DNA of 64,000 nt from Anadara kagoshimensis (lineage: Eukaryota; Mollusca; Bivalvia; Arcoida; Arcidae). Under the pieces are notes generated by a model. That model worked only from the letters and a program-made list of their open reading frames with translations, did no database searches and was not told the origin of the DNA. A program made the position numbers and the translations under genes. The stretch covers positions 57,062,866 through 57,126,865 of the forward strand of contig CM037871.1 in assembly GCA_021292105.1 (NCBI GenBank). The letters are read 5' to 3'. Below, one piece after another: positions 22,701 through 34,799 of the stretch (position 1 is the stretch's first letter; each line of letters starts with the position of its first letter).

Positions 22701-24763
22701 TTCTGTGCATACAAGAAATACTTCGACCTGCAACAGTTTCAACCCTAATTGAGTTTGTTAAACTGCTTACCGCTGCGGGTTGGCGAACATTATTTTTCGT
22801 TAAAGTTTGTTGTTTAGCCGTTTGTGAATTATCCGACGACGGCTGTGTTTCAACTTGTGCATTGCTGCAGGGGGATGAGATGCTTCTTTTGGCTGTGTTA
22901 CGGCAGATATTGCACTAGACGAAGCGGTAGTGTTCGATTTACTAGATCCTTTTTTTGTTTCGGCACTTTGCATCTCTTGTTTCCTTTTACTTAAAGCATC
23001 TTTCAATGCATGTGCAACTGTTTCTGGAATATTTCCCATTCTGGGGATAGTTTTACTAGGCCTAGAGAGAACTGCATTTGTTTGGTTTTCTCGGCTGTCT
23101 TGTTAGTACTGCTAGTTAAATCTAGCGCACTGTCAGTATTTACTGTCGTATTCGTCCTAAATTGATTTTTATTAGCAGTTGATGTACCTCTAGTTTCATT
23201 GTTTAAACTAGAACTCTTATTATTTATTTGATGCTGAACACTAGAATGTCTTTGAACATTATGATTAGACTGAACTAGTGATGGAACCGACGCATTAGTC
23301 ACTGTTGTAGACAGGGTGGCTGTAGGCGGTCTCGATACAGACGAAGCGTTAAACGAGTATGGAGGTGGCAGTCGAGTTGCAGCAGTGTAAGTTTGGGACT
23401 GAACAGCAGCTGGTCTCAAATACTGCTTTGTAACATCATACGGTACTCCCAAATTTGGATAAATAAGTCCAAGAGGATTTGAAAATGGTATCTGCATTGC
23501 CCCATATTGACTAGATTGACTAACGGCTGACTGACCTAGCTGTTGTTGAATAGTGTTAGATCCAGAATTAGGAGGCAAATAAAGAAAGTTTCCTGCTACT
23601 GAGGGATTAACAGTACTACTAGTCGTCATTACAGGTCGCGGTAGTCCCGTAGGCACATTTTGCTGCAAAACAGGTCCTTGTGTGACAGTTTTTGTTATAC
23701 TGGCTGTTGGCTGTGATTGTTTTTGGGCAAGAGACACGACAGAGGTCATAACATTACCGTTACTTTTTGGCTGTCCCATATTAAAATATTTATCCAATGT
23801 AACATTCCCTGAACCACCTTGTGTCTTGGATTTTTCTGAATTTTGTTCCACATATTTAACATGACTAAGTGGATTGTCTGACGGAAGTTCCTTTACGATG
23901 ACAGAATGAACTATACGTATGGTAGATAAACTAATTATTCTGGTTACACTTGTAAACACAAATCTAAACCCTGCCATGGTACACATTCGGTTAAGAAGAT
24001 CACATTCCTCTTTCGTTGGAAGGAATCCCTCATCCTTTAGGTTTATCTTCGCCGCATATTTCATTATTGAAACTGGGACAAATTTTTCTTTAATCCTCGT
24101 CAGATAAGGTGTAACAGTATTATTTATTTGTAACCAGCCACATGTTTCTTTTATAGCAGAATCTCCACGATGATCTACTCGTGTCACCTGTGGCAATGTG
24201 TTGCCTTGATGCGACTTAACATGATTTCCTTTTTCGGGAAAGGTGTTTTGAACAAAGTTTAAGAACTCTATAAAATCTGCCAAAAGAACTATAAGATCTG
24301 TTTTAGTGAATTCCTTTTTCCCATACTCACAACCACAATGATTATAGTTGATTTCATTCAGAAGTTTAGCTTCGTTCAGGGTGATGAAATGACTCTCCAA
24401 AGGAGGACGCTTCTTTATCTCATCCGGGTAACTATTTGGATATTTACTAAGGATTTTCTGCTCCACAATTCTAACCGACACATATTTTTGTTCTTTTCTG
24501 ACTAAATACGGGATATTGATATTTGTGACTTCAGTCCATCCAAATCTTCCTTTAATACTTTCAATATCAATTTGATCCTCTGAGAATTCCTCTTCATTCT
24601 CTGTCGGTTTGTTCACAGCGTTATTAGCTTGATAACTACTTCTCTGTATGACAGGGGCACCTTGATGTGACGGAACTTGTTGTCGTTGCGGTTGTGCTGT
24701 TGGAGTCTGCCCAAATAATGGTTGATTAAAGAACAAATCTTTCCGTTCACTTTTTATCTGCAT
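19735..24763 (-). CDS. Unrecognised nuclear-type protein with three related domains and SIM-like tail
   Basis: Two coding exons: 22314-24763 (ATG at 24763) and 19735-19814 (acceptor 'tttacttccag', stop 19735-19737). The join keeps phase and gives a C-terminus NGDKPVTVSEDNDFSIIILDD, whose hydrophobic run plus acidic residues looks like a SUMO-interacting motif. Product about 840 residues. Domain 1 at roughly residues 74-165 (FGWTEVTN..YLVRKEQKYVSVRIVE..LLNEIN) and domain 2 at roughly 205-290 (CGWLQINN..LTRIKEKFVPVSIMKYA..DLLNRMC) are clearly related. A third, near 22480-22740 (GRSISCMHR..KFCLVEVICRLYF), seems to be too. A long S/T/Q/N-rich linker lies between. The frame changes twice in the first exon (near 23100 and near 22870), each like a one-base loss; the second is by a C run. 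The total length still fits the splice phase. I cannot name the family. A 5'-leader acceptor lies at 24797 and poly(A) signals near 19697-19707. Confidence 0.72.
19898..20102. mobile_element. MITE copy 1 with ~28-bp inverted ends
   Basis: The ends 'aacattgacctgtccgcttg' and its complement near 20066-20100 pair. The interior is related to that of the element at 20276-20512 ('gaatattcatataggagg' against 'gaattttcataaatgaagg'). It lies in the intron of the 19735-24763 gene. Confidence 0.6.
20276..20512. mobile_element. MITE copy 2 with ~28-bp inverted ends
   Basis: The ends 'acgacatgttcgtttgaccc' and 'ggtcaagcggacacgtcaat' are inverted and match those of the copy at 19898-20102. Confidence 0.6.
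20620..21040 (-). mobile_element. Reverse-transcriptase element relic
   Basis: The minus-strand translation has ERLHLRLYDKHYDF followed by decayed counterparts of the SQLIRY block, matching the C-terminal half of the relic at 5225-6240. Old and broken. Confidence 0.6.
21190..21440 (-). mobile_element. Reverse-transcriptase element relic (3' end)
   Basis: The terminal 'FGRYHSIVDNNDV'-type block and part of the shared 3' tail are recognisable on the minus strand. Old and broken. Confidence 0.45.
21640..22140 (+). repeat. 45-bp degenerate satellite, about 11 copies
   Basis: Tandem ~45 bp units built on 'catgtccaaatcacaatccc' and 'aaagtcaaacacaaacatac'. The same words, read on the minus strand, occur once in the 3' tail of the reverse-transcriptase relic near 6310-6350. 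The array therefore looks like local amplification of that tail. The remnant tail continues to about 22250. Confidence 0.8.
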
Positions 24764-26702
24764 GTCCTCTTACATTGACTTTATAAACTTCACAACCTAC
24801 AAAAACAAATATTAGAGAGATGTAGGAGGGATAAATCGAATACTTTAGTTTACGGTACTTTAACGAGAATAAATAGCGGACAGGTTTGTGTGTCTATACG
24901 AGTACATATACGGTTATTTAATTATATTTTCATTTAAATGTTGTTATTCCAAAACGAGAAACATAGCACTGCCGTGCTGTTGTAAGGCGTAGTTGGAAAA
25001 ATGGTGTTGTGGCAAGACAGAATATAACCGAAAATTCGCGCGGGGGGGGGGGGGGGGGGGGGAGGGGGGGTCGATCTATGCATTTTTGGACGGATGTTTT
25101 TTTTGGAAAAAGAAACAATGTACCAAACCATGTATTGCTAAATTAAATAGTAGAAAATAATAATTTCAGAAATATATCAAAAACACAATCAGTAATTAAA
25201 ATTTAATCAAGTCGTACCCGACCGTTTTGTCATTTCGGATAGAGAGAAAGTAGTTTTGCAGACCCTACCGTGGCTAAGAGGGGGTACATTCTAGCGGTTG
25301 TATGTAACTGGACCATTTGCTGTTAAATCTGGGTTTTAATAAACTGCTGATTATCACTCACAATATTCCCGTTTCATGATTAATGGTGAAGTATTTAAAA
25401 TTCACATGTGGTCATTTGCACACAACACTGTACGAATTATCTCCCTTTCACGAAAGTGAAATCTAATCGATAAACAGTTTTAAAATATGACACAATTGCC
25501 TCAACATCAAAATACGTTATCATACCCTTCAAAATAAATTTAAATTACCGTAGATTTCATGAAGAATTAATTAAATCAACCTGCCATTGCTGTTTATTTC
25601 ATAAAAAGTAATATGATTTTACATCGTAGGATGCAAACTTCTCGGACTACTTTTTATTGTAAACAAGAGATCAGTTCGCCAAATTGCTGAAATTATTGAA
25701 TGCATCCCGTCGCAATATTTTACTAGATTCCGAAATGTATTCCGAAAATTTATTCCAAATGTGAATATGTAACCAAATGCATGACCCGTCTCAGAATACA
25801 TATCTCACGATAAAACAGATATATTTCTTTCACGTTCATTAACTAGGCGCACTATTTCCATGTGGACTCATATCTTATAATTTCATAGCAAAGAAGCCCG
25901 TTATCTTGGAAGAAAGCGATAGCAAAGTACGCGTTCACTATCGTGAAACGCCGTACAAAAAGGTGATTTTCTTTGGATTTCTTCTTCATTTTAAAACTTA
26001 AAAGCTATTACCAGTGGTCTGTGGATCAATCAACAGTCCACCTATTCTACTAAGTTACTAACTGTAATTGTTATTGTAAGCCTTTCAAAGTTTTGAATTG
26101 AGTACTATTGGGGTCATTGTGTCTGCGAGTGAATTATGGTTAATTTTCATGGGAAATGAAACAATTTGAATAATGTTTTTTTTTCAATTACCTAGTAAGC
26201 GACAAGTATTAATATGCGCACTCATGGTTACCATAGATTATATCTTTACACAATCGTTGCCATTAACTATAGCCAAATATGGGAATTACACATGTTGAAA
26301 AAGCAGGCAGTTCCATTTGTGCATACTGTGTCATCTGACATCATTCACATCACTCCCGGTATAATTTACCATCACCATTCTCGACATTGAAAAATCCCCA
26401 CAATGGCAACTTTTACCTTTTTTTTTAAACACATGTTATGAAAGCTTAACTGTAATAACAGTATACTCAAAGTCAATGGCAATCTAATCTTAATTTTCGT
26501 TTTGAAATTTGTTGAAAGATAAATTGCTGAGTAATATAGGCGTTACCGAAGACAGCGATGCATGTGTATATTACAAAACTAATATTTGTAAGCCGTTTTT
26601 ATACTGTTATTAATCTTTAGGTTAGGCTTTTAACTTATGTTATGATCTGAATCCATCAATATTTTTAAAGTTAAGTGGAGTATTTCTTTTGTTTATATCG
26701 AA

Positions 26703-26862
26703 GTGGATGGTGGAAAAAACCACAGAACCTGGAAAAAGCTACAACTTCAGGCAAGAGAACTGGCAAACTTCATCACACTAGTATATAACCGCGGGGGATT
26801 TGAATCTAGACGTTGAAAGCAGTGAATCCGTAAGTGTGCGCTTTGGATCATTCGGCCACATT
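26703..26862 (-). mobile_element. tRNA-headed SINE, leucine/serine-like
   Basis: On the minus strand the head at 26788-26860 ('tggccgaatgatccaaagcg' ... 'gattcaaatcccccgcgg') has the long variable region of a type II tRNA. The following body 'ccaggttctgtggtttttt' matches the copy at 52470-52690. Confidence 0.6.
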
Positions 26863-27936
26863 TTCAGATACCTTTTATGGGTAGGTGTAGCCTTAAATTA
26901 AGTTAATGCCCAATGGTTATCCTGTTTATCTGAATTCCAGGTTCTATTAACAACAGAAAAATGTACCCTTAGTTATATTAACGTCTAATAGTATCAATGC
27001 ATGTATTTAAATACAATACTAGTCTGTCCTAGTTAATTTTTGGTAAGGACTCTTTTTTGGTGACGCAATATGTATGCTTTTCGCTCTTGTGGACTGATAT
27101 TATTCCACAATGGCATTTGTGTTACAATGTTTTACCAAAATCTTGTTAAAGTGTTGCATACATACATGCATTCGTTTTGTATTGATTCTAAGTTCGTCAA
27201 TTATTAATACAATTTCAATTTGTGCTTAAAATGGACATGCTTGTCTCGGATAACTACTTATCACCATATATGAATATGACTATGTCTATCAGTACTCTCA
27301 GTACTTTGATTATTCTCATATTCCCTATTGGTGCAACATTAAATTTTTTGACGTTATGAATGTTCGGCTACATGCTGTGAAAAATTTCTCGTTAGTGTGA
27401 AATCTTTGTTTGGAACAAAAAACTGTTCCTTTGAAATGCAACTGCACGTCAAACAAACGATTGCCACTTGGGGGTTAACGAACATAACATAATGTACCAG
27501 GCGTATAAAATAATTATAAAATATACGTAATTTTGTTCTGTACTTTTTACGCTAAAACACAATTTTGATAACGATTTTAAAGGTTGAAACTTAAAGTTTC
27601 ATTCCGGATTTGACGTCACGATAAGATGCCAATCTGTGCCAGTGTACACACGTGTTCATAAATTATCTCGAAACGGATGTTTGACATACAATAGCCTGTC
27701 GGAAGTTTAACACTATGCTAACGAGTTAGTGCAGGAACAGCAGTTCATCTAGGCCGCCCGTTAGCTGTATCTCAGCAGCTGCTATCTATCTCGGTAGGGC
27801 AGCTATTCGGTCACTAACTGCCGATTTCTCTGTTACTAGGCCGTCGAACGTCGACTCCTATCCGTTGTATCAATAGGTCTGTACTATATCTCATTATCAC
27901 AATGTATACTATGCGCGACTCATTTAAATACTGTGT

Positions 27937-28170
27937 ACTGGTTTCACAGTCATCCCTTAACTAAGATTTTTCTTCACTTAAGTTTAGCAAATTTTGACAA
28001 TAATGTTTTTTTGAAAAATAAAAATTTTGTAAGCTTGAAATGATCTTCAAAATGAGACCTTAATTCATGAATATCTTAAAATTAAAAAAAAATAATATTA
28101 AGGTATGAAATTTGACAGATTATTTAAGTTAAAGGGAAATCTTAGCTAAAGAACGATTGTGAAACCGGGG
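27937..28170. mobile_element. MITE with 'ggtttcacaat' inverted ends
   Basis: The ends 'actggtttcacagtcatccc' (27937) and 'cgattgtgaaaccggggcc' (~28170) are inverted and followed inward by 'ttaactaagattt' / 'aaatcttagctaa'. Relatives are at 62385-62627 and, as a right end only, about 44290-44345. Confidence 0.6.
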
Positions 28171-28799
28171 CCTGATGTACTCCGGTCATTTCCCTGAATG
28201 CTTTTGTCATGCGTGCAAAATAAGCAATGTATTAGAGGCAATGTATGTTTAATACCCTACTGAAAAAACACTGCCATGTATATATGCAAAAATGTAATCT
28301 CTATACTATCGAATTACATGAACATTTCATGTAACTATTTTATGTAATCAGTATAGCATCACAATAAAATCAAAATTACACTTGCTGGGGAATTAAACCA
28401 CTGCAGGTATTCCATGTTTATATCACATCTTTTGAAATATTAACATTGAAAAGGAGATATCATAAAAACAATTTTTGAGTTAAAGCTTTTATAATATGCG
28501 CAAAAATCTTAATTCATCGTCAAAACTACAAAACGAGACGGCATATGAAAGTGCCTGGCCATATAAATGACTATCTTAAATGTTTTAGGGATATATTGCA
28601 ACGGCATCTATTTTGGGGGAGGGTTGGACATATACAAAAATAATTATGTAACCCCTTAACTTGGTAGACGGTCGGAGATGGACAATTTAAAAGTAAAAAA
28701 TACCTCCGTAAAGTACCATGACATTTTTGTAATTCTGATTTTAAAGAAATCTATACTGGTGATAAATCATAAATACTCTGTTATGCCTTCCCTTTATCT

Positions 28800-29135
28800 A
28801 CCACTTCGATACCTCAGTCGGTAGAGTGCTCGCTTCGTAAGTGGTATGTCGTGGGTTCGAACCCCGGTCTGGTCTGATCCAAGACTTGAGAGTGGGTAGT
28901 GACTGTTCTTTCGCCAAGCACTCGGCATTACGAAATGAAAATCACGGTTCTTACGGATGGGAACTTAAAATAAATGAGGTCCCGTGTCACGGTGGGCTTG
29001 GCACGTTAAAGAATCCTGCTGTATAATGCCATCAGCGCAACGCACAGGCAAAATGTCTGCATCTTCGCCTGTAGCGACGTCTCGATATAAGTGAAATATT
29101 CTTGACTGGGACGTTAAACACCATTACTCACTCTC
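28800..29135 (+). mobile_element. tRNA-derived SINE
   Basis: Well-preserved member of the common family: head 'tacctcagtcggtagagtgc' ... 'gtgggttcgaaccccgg', body with 'cattacgaaatgaaaatcac', tail 'tcgatataagtgaaatattc' then 'ttgactgggacgttaaacacc'. Confidence 0.88.
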
Positions 29136-29256
29136 CCTTTATCTGCAGACAGGTGTTTTAACTAAGTACTTTAGTACATCATTAATTCTTCATATATAAT
29201 ATAATCAATTGTTTTTAAATATGAAAATTGCTGTATGGTCCAAATTTCAAACTTTT

Positions 29257-29556
29257 ACAATAAATAAATAAATAAAATGAGTCGGTGTCTATGAACCTGT
29301 ACGTAATTAGGTAACCGGTTATTCACCGATCAGTCCGCTTTGAGTCGTTTTTTTTTTTTTTTTTTTTTTGTTTGAACATTCCTTTTTTCATTCATTTCAT
29401 AATTAAAAGTTAATTTATGGAAGCTGAAAACAAATAAGTAAATAATTAAATAAATAAATAAATAAAGAGTGGTGCCTCAGAACTCGTACCTAACCGATTT
29501 ATGTAACAGTTGCAACCGATGTATTAAGCTGTATCAACCGACCATTCGCTATGTAG

Positions 29557-29587
<31 letters not shown>

Positions 29588-29590
29588 TTT
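29257..29590. repeat. Repeat bounded by AAAT and TTTA microsatellites
   Basis: Two similar segments (from ~29277 and ~29467), each with an 'aaataaata' left side, contain 'accgg'/'aaccg' words. They end in a T run (29349-29370) and a (TTTA)n run (29552-29590). These look like two copies of one element with A-rich and T-rich flanks. Confidence 0.4.
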
Positions 29591-30197
29591 TCATTTCTGT
29601 TATTTAACTATTAAAGATGATCCATCTGCGGTGATGGAATATATATGCGTTTACAAATAAATAATATAGATTATAAATACATAATACTCGATATCCAGTT
29701 GTGCTATGTAATCCCTGTAAACATAGTGGTTTAGATCATAAACAAGTAAATGTATGAACTATAAAACTCGGCATGGCATGTTTTAAACACCTAAGGTAAT
29801 ATAATTTACATCGCACTGGTAACTGTGGGTGTTACTACGCACATGCTTAATCTATATACACATCGACCATATCGATTTATTAAAACTACACACGTTTACT
29901 TAAGATTACTACCATCGCCTGCCATATCAGTAATGTTCAGTTTACCATAGTCTACCGAGATAAAAATCAATACGTATTGTCTCTCATGTTTCAGTTGAGT
30001 GTATCCGACAACTCGTGTTAACGTCGCTGTTATACAACACGAAACAGTGAATCGATATGTGTATACGTTGTGTTTATAACAAGTAAACGATGACCTACTT
30101 TCGCGCCAGTTAACATGCTAAAAATAGACAACAATAAAGAGAGGATCGACAATATGGCGAATTATCTGATAAACACCGCTTATTTTATAAAACTTAC

Positions 30198-30400
30198 CTT
30201 AAATTTAAATACTATGCCATTCCAATTAAAACCGAAATGTTAAAACAATCCACACTTGTGCTTATACAGCAAATAATCGCCCATAAAAAACGCTGTCGAC
30301 GAATAATGGCGGTTCTCGTCGTCTGATTAAACAGGTTACGCTTCGGTTGAGTGAACATCGCAGCCTCGTTTTCAATTACTAAATGGAGCATATCGGAATA
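30198..30400 (-). promoter_or_regulatory. Possible non-coding first exon and promoter
   Basis: A strong donor, AAG|GTAAGTTTT on the minus strand at 30198/30197, ends a locally CpG-richer segment (30290-30360, 'cgctgtcgacgaataatggc'). No coding frame fits. It is a candidate 5' leader exon for the gene whose ATG is at 24763; the link is inference. Confidence 0.3.
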
Positions 30401-31165
30401 TTTTATATAAAACTGTTGTTTAATGATATTTTCATGTGGATGTGTTACAAAAACGTAAATTTAAGCAACATGTGGGTTTATTTAAGTTTATAGTGGCATG
30501 GTATTTATAGTTCATGGATATTACCTCGAGCGTGTAAATAATTTTTGTGACATGAAAGACTATAAGTATAGATATCAGGGGAGGTAACTCGTAGGTAAAA
30601 AACTGGAAATTATACAAAATTATTTAAAATTGGTATTTTACGCATGAAATCGAATGTTATATACGTTTTTATTTTTTCTGATGATTTCATTTATACGTTT
30701 TAAATAATTTTAAGGGATTAAAGATTACATGAAGGGGTAAATAAAAATAACATCACGCAATATTAGTACATTTCATATATTATCTAGATAATATATATAT
30801 ATATATATATATGGCTAATATGTTGTACATATTACTGAATGTTTAGGATATTCTTTTTAATTCAATATTTTACAACGTTTACATAGTAAATTTAAAGAAT
30901 TTATTCATTCACGCATTAAATATCCGTCAAAAATTGAACTTATACATACATAATAAATTATAAATTAATAATAACATAAAAGATAAAAACATTAAATACA
31001 TAGCAATAAATACAAACTTACATGGAAGAATAAATAAATGAATGGATGAATTATATAAATAAATAAATAGAAATAATAATGTTTAGAGGTCTTGATATAA
31101 GGCAGTTTCTGACATATTCGTCAATTAACTTTTTATGGTTTTTTGCATGTGGTTAATTGAATTGA
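30401..31165. other. AT-rich DNA with a TA microsatellite
   Basis: No gene seen. A (TA)n tract lies near 30789-30811. Confidence 0.4.
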
Positions 31166-31170
31166 GTTTT

Positions 31171-31456
31171 CGTCAAAGTCACTTATATCGAGACATCATA
31201 AGTTATAGCGGAATTTGCAGGAATGTTTACTTTTATATTGCGCACAGTGTACAGGGTAGGGTTATTTAGCGTGAACTGACATCAGAGTTATGGTCTATTC
31301 CAAAAGACCCTGTGACTTTCATTTCTAAATGTCAAATGCTCTGCGAAAGAACAATTACTATCTATTTTTAAGTCTTGGCAAGACCAGGTCAGAGTTCAAA
31401 CCCGCGGCTCTCGCGTAAGAAGCGAGTATTGTACCAACTGAGCTACCGAAGTGGTA
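31171..31456 (-). mobile_element. tRNA-derived SINE
   Basis: Minus-strand copy of the common family: head near 31390-31452 ('gtagctcagttgg'-like A box read on the minus strand) and tail beginning 'gatgtctcgatataagtga'. Confidence 0.75.
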
Positions 31457-32740
31457 TAACAGGAAGAGGTAAAATTTGACAGTTTTTTGGGTGATTGTCA
31501 TGGAAACAAAATATTTTCCAAAATTGTTAGAATTTGCATTTGGGTCATAAATTCAGTGTAGAAATAATGTTTTAATTCTTCTGTATTGAAAAAAGTATCA
31601 ATGTTCACGTTGTTTATGAAAAATATTGTAATATAGGTGTGTTATGACAAAAATTGGCTAAATTTAAGTGTCAATTTCACAACTGAGGTGAACCCCCCCC
31701 CCAATGTCTCAAGCAATGTCCATTGCCATTACATATTTTTCTTATGTTCAATTATGTATTCTCCCACAGCGTAGCAGTCTTAAATAAGAATCCAAATATT
31801 GTAAACCAATTCTGATATTTTCATTTCAAAAGTATTTGTGAGATGCCCCATCCATTCATATGCAGGATTGCTTCCAAGGACTTAGTCAGGTCGCGAGTCT
31901 CTTAGGATGTATAACGAGAACATTAAGAGCGTCCACGTGCGTTAATAATATAAATAACTAATTGTGAAAAACGATTTAATCAACGAGACCCACAGGTCAT
32001 CGACCCAGTGCAATGGATACACACTGGCCCGACTTAAGAAAATTAATAAACCGTACCATCATCTGGCACAATCATAGCTACTAAGTTTTGTGTTTAAAAA
32101 TGTATGTTGTATATAAACCTGTTAGAATTTCTTTTACCTGGGCATACTATTCGGATCTAATGAAGTGGTTAAAACTTGCTATTAGAGGCAAAGAGAGGGT
32201 AAAGTTAAGCCACCGTATTTTGCTTCTTCCCCATGTACAATCTGCTATTTGCGAATGCAAGTCCTAACAACTAAATCAACACACTCAAGATCTGCCCAAG
32301 TGATTAATACCTTGTTATGAATAAAAGTCTCGTTGAACCAGATTTCCAGACGATGATAAAAGCAGCACCACCAGAAACTTAGAGAATCAAAAAGAAGATC
32401 TACAGCCTACCTATCAAGAAAGAACATTAAAGTTCCGGAAAACTAAAAGTAACACCCTTACGCTAATTTGTAGACTATTAAAAAAGCTAAGTCGAATACG
32501 ACCCCCGAGTTTCACATATTTTGCACATGATTTGATTTTCGGAAATAAAAAACAGGGGGTCGTCGTCAAGCTACTTTTTTCATAAATTTGCATCAAAATC
32601 CTGAAACAAGGAAACAAGCCTTATTCCTTACGTAAGAAGTTATCATTTATGTACTATTATAAATAATTCAATGTTTTTCGTCTGATATTACAAAAAAAAA
32701 AAAAAAAAAAAACCAACTGATTGTGAGCTATCTGGTTGTG
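31457..32740. other. No gene seen; poly(A) run
   Basis: A C run lies at about 31694-31703 and an A run at 32692-32712, just left of the hAT element. No exon recognised. Confidence 0.4.
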
Positions 32741-33248
32741 CAGCGGCGTAGCCAAGATTTCTGAATTTGTAAGCAGGGGGTTTGGGGGGCTGCCGCCCCC
32801 CCCCCCCCCCAAGAAGCTGAGCAGAATTTGAATGTCAGAGGATGAATTTGGCCCTCTCCCGGCATTTGGTCCCCACATTTAGCTATTGAGCTAGTTATAT
32901 AAAGTATGCATGAAAACAAGGATATCAGATAGCAAAGAATCACAGCCAGCTTTGATTTTTTTCTTTTTATTTTCTTTTTTTTTCCTTTTTAAACAATTTT
33001 TTTATTATTTTTTTTTTTACTTTTTTTTAAGTTTTGTTTTCTGGGAAATGTCTTCAAGACACTTCTTGTTTTTAGTTTTTTTCTGTGTTTTGTCTTCTTT
33101 TTTTTTGTTTTTACTTTTTCTGAGAACTGTCGTTAAGACGTTATGGCACAAAGCTATATACAACAATACAATTTCAAATATAAGACATAGGCCTGAGCAG
33201 CGACAGGTCAATGTGGAAAATACTCCAAAACTTTAACCACCGTCCGGT

Positions 33249-33440
33249 TTAATAAGGGAACAGAAGATGGATTTTGCGGTTACCATTTGATGCAAAAGTA
33301 TTGATGGCTTGGTCAAAATCAAGTTCGATTTCTGGATGCACATGCATCAGTGACAAGCCCTTCAACCTGTCCTCTACCATTGTTGATCGAAGGTAGGTCT
33401 TTACACGTTTCAGGGCACTGAATGACCGCTCCGCTCTTCT
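33249..33440 (-). pseudogene. hAT transposase C-terminal (dimerisation) fragment
   Basis: The minus-strand translation reads SFSALKRVKTYLRSTMVEDR then LKGLSLMHVHPEIELDF, closely matching the hAT-family dimerisation motif of ZMYM/THAP12-like transposases. It ends with an in-frame TAA at 33249-33251. Upstream sequence near 33480-33550 is open (NWFERHFSVQSKTVEI) but not recognisable as transposase, and the DDE region is missing. Confidence 0.75.
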
Positions 33441-33551
33441 TTAAATGGTACGAATAGGTTGCACGAACGTGATTTCAACGGTCTTCGATTGAACGCTAAA
33501 ATGACGCTCAAACCAATTATCTGTGTCACAGCGTGAGCGTCGTTTAGATTT

Positions 33552-33552
<1 letters not shown>

Positions 33553-33590
<38 letters not shown>
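33553..33590. repeat. ATA microsatellite
   Basis: About twelve tandem 'ata' triplets inside the hAT element. Confidence 0.9.
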
Positions 33591-34693
33591 TACTTAGTAT
33601 AATAATATACGAAAATCAAAATCAACAATGAACGCAGAATAAAACTAGCGTTCGTATCCGGTCATGAAATTCAAGATCGTGCAAGATCTTGATTCTATTG
33701 TTTATAAATTATTTATAAACAAGATTTTATACATTTACATAAACATACCGAAGACTTACAGTGAAGAACATTGTTAATAAATGTATAAGATTCAACGACT
33801 TTTATTGCGCGATGAATTTCATTGTTGATCATGTACTGCAGGATAAAAAACGAACGTTTCCTTTTCATTAAAATAAACAAAAGTAAACTTAAATTTTGCT
33901 TTGGGAGGGTTATTTAAAAAATCGAACGTGGAACAATTTTAAGGGTAACACCACTAAAGATACCTAGCCTAAAATAATATAGCTACAAAGCGATAATTAC
34001 CCATAATGGAGCAGCCCTTTTTTTTTTAAATTTCACCGACTTGTTTTATAGTTTTGTGGGAAAGTAGGATTAAAATAATTATTTTAATATTTAGAACAGA
34101 TTACAAAAGATAATCAACAACTAAAAAAAAAAAAAAAAAAAAAAAATTAATTGTCAAAATTATTTGTAAGCACGTGTTTACAGTGATAATAAGCAGCTAC
34201 GCCAGTGTTGTGGAAAACAAAACCAATTTTAAATATCATATGGTCTGTATCTATAGCAACCATTACCCAACACAGATGAATTAAAGTGGAAAGAGGATTC
34301 GCATAGATTATATATAGGCCGCCAAAATGAAACGCAAATACATGAGCATAGTCAAACTGCTAAAATTTGACACCGAGAAAATTATGATACAGTATGTTTC
34401 TTGAAGAATCGTTAGTTTGCATCCTACTTTTTGTATTTAAAATCACCGAAAAAACTCGCATAAAGCAGTATTTAAACATCAGTGTTTCAAATAATGTACT
34501 TAAATCTTTCAATTATTTATACCTTCAGCAGTGTATACATATCTATACCTATTTTCCGTTACAATATATATTTTGTTCTTAAAAAATTGTACACAGAATT
34601 GATATTCTAATCTTTTGTGAATGAAGAAAATTATTCTTAATGCTACGCATAACAGTGTTCCCGCCATAATTCTGTAGGCGCCGAAGACATTCG

Positions 34694-34799
34694 TGACGTC
34701 ATAAATAAAAAAGACGTCAAATCAGGTATTTCCACCGCACGCACAAAACGACGACGTCACCATGGTATGGCTCTACCCTAATGCCTGTAGGGTATATAA
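34694..34799 (+). promoter_or_regulatory. CRE-like cluster followed by a TATA box
   Basis: A palindromic CRE, TGACGTCA (34694-34701), is followed by GACGTCA (34713-34719) and GACGTCAC (34753-34760). The TATA-like 'ggtatataag' (34791-34800) comes 30 bases later. The arrangement looks like a CREB-responsive core promoter reading right, but I see no exon downstream. It might be part of a repeat. Confidence 0.35.

Larger units (their letters stand above)
24797..30197 (-). other. Possible 5'-leader intron
   Basis: An acceptor 'gtttttgtag' (24797) lies 33 bp upstream of the ATG at 24763. The nearest strong minus-strand donor I can see upstream is AAG|GTAAGTTTT at 30197. If they are spliced together, this 5.4 kb stretch is intron. 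It contains a run of G at 25040-25070, a MITE at 27937 and SINEs, but no exon I can defend. Confidence 0.35.
32741..34207 (-). mobile_element. hAT transposon, internally deleted
   Basis: Left end CAGCGGCGTAGCCA (32741) and right end complementary to CACTGGCGTAGCTGC (34193-34207) are typical hAT inverted termini. The flanks carry related 8-mers (TGGTTGTG left, GTGTTGTG right), consistent with a decayed 8-bp target duplication. The interior keeps the C-terminal dimerisation part of a transposase (33249-33440) but far too little for a whole one, which usually needs 1.8-2.5 kb. It also holds long T, C, ATA and A runs. Confidence 0.75.

Noticed and set aside
24930-25131. Proline-rich minus frames
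   Set aside because: They come from the G run at 25040-25070.
32657-33236. Glycine- or phenylalanine-rich frames
   Set aside because: They come from C, A and T runs at the left end of the hAT element.
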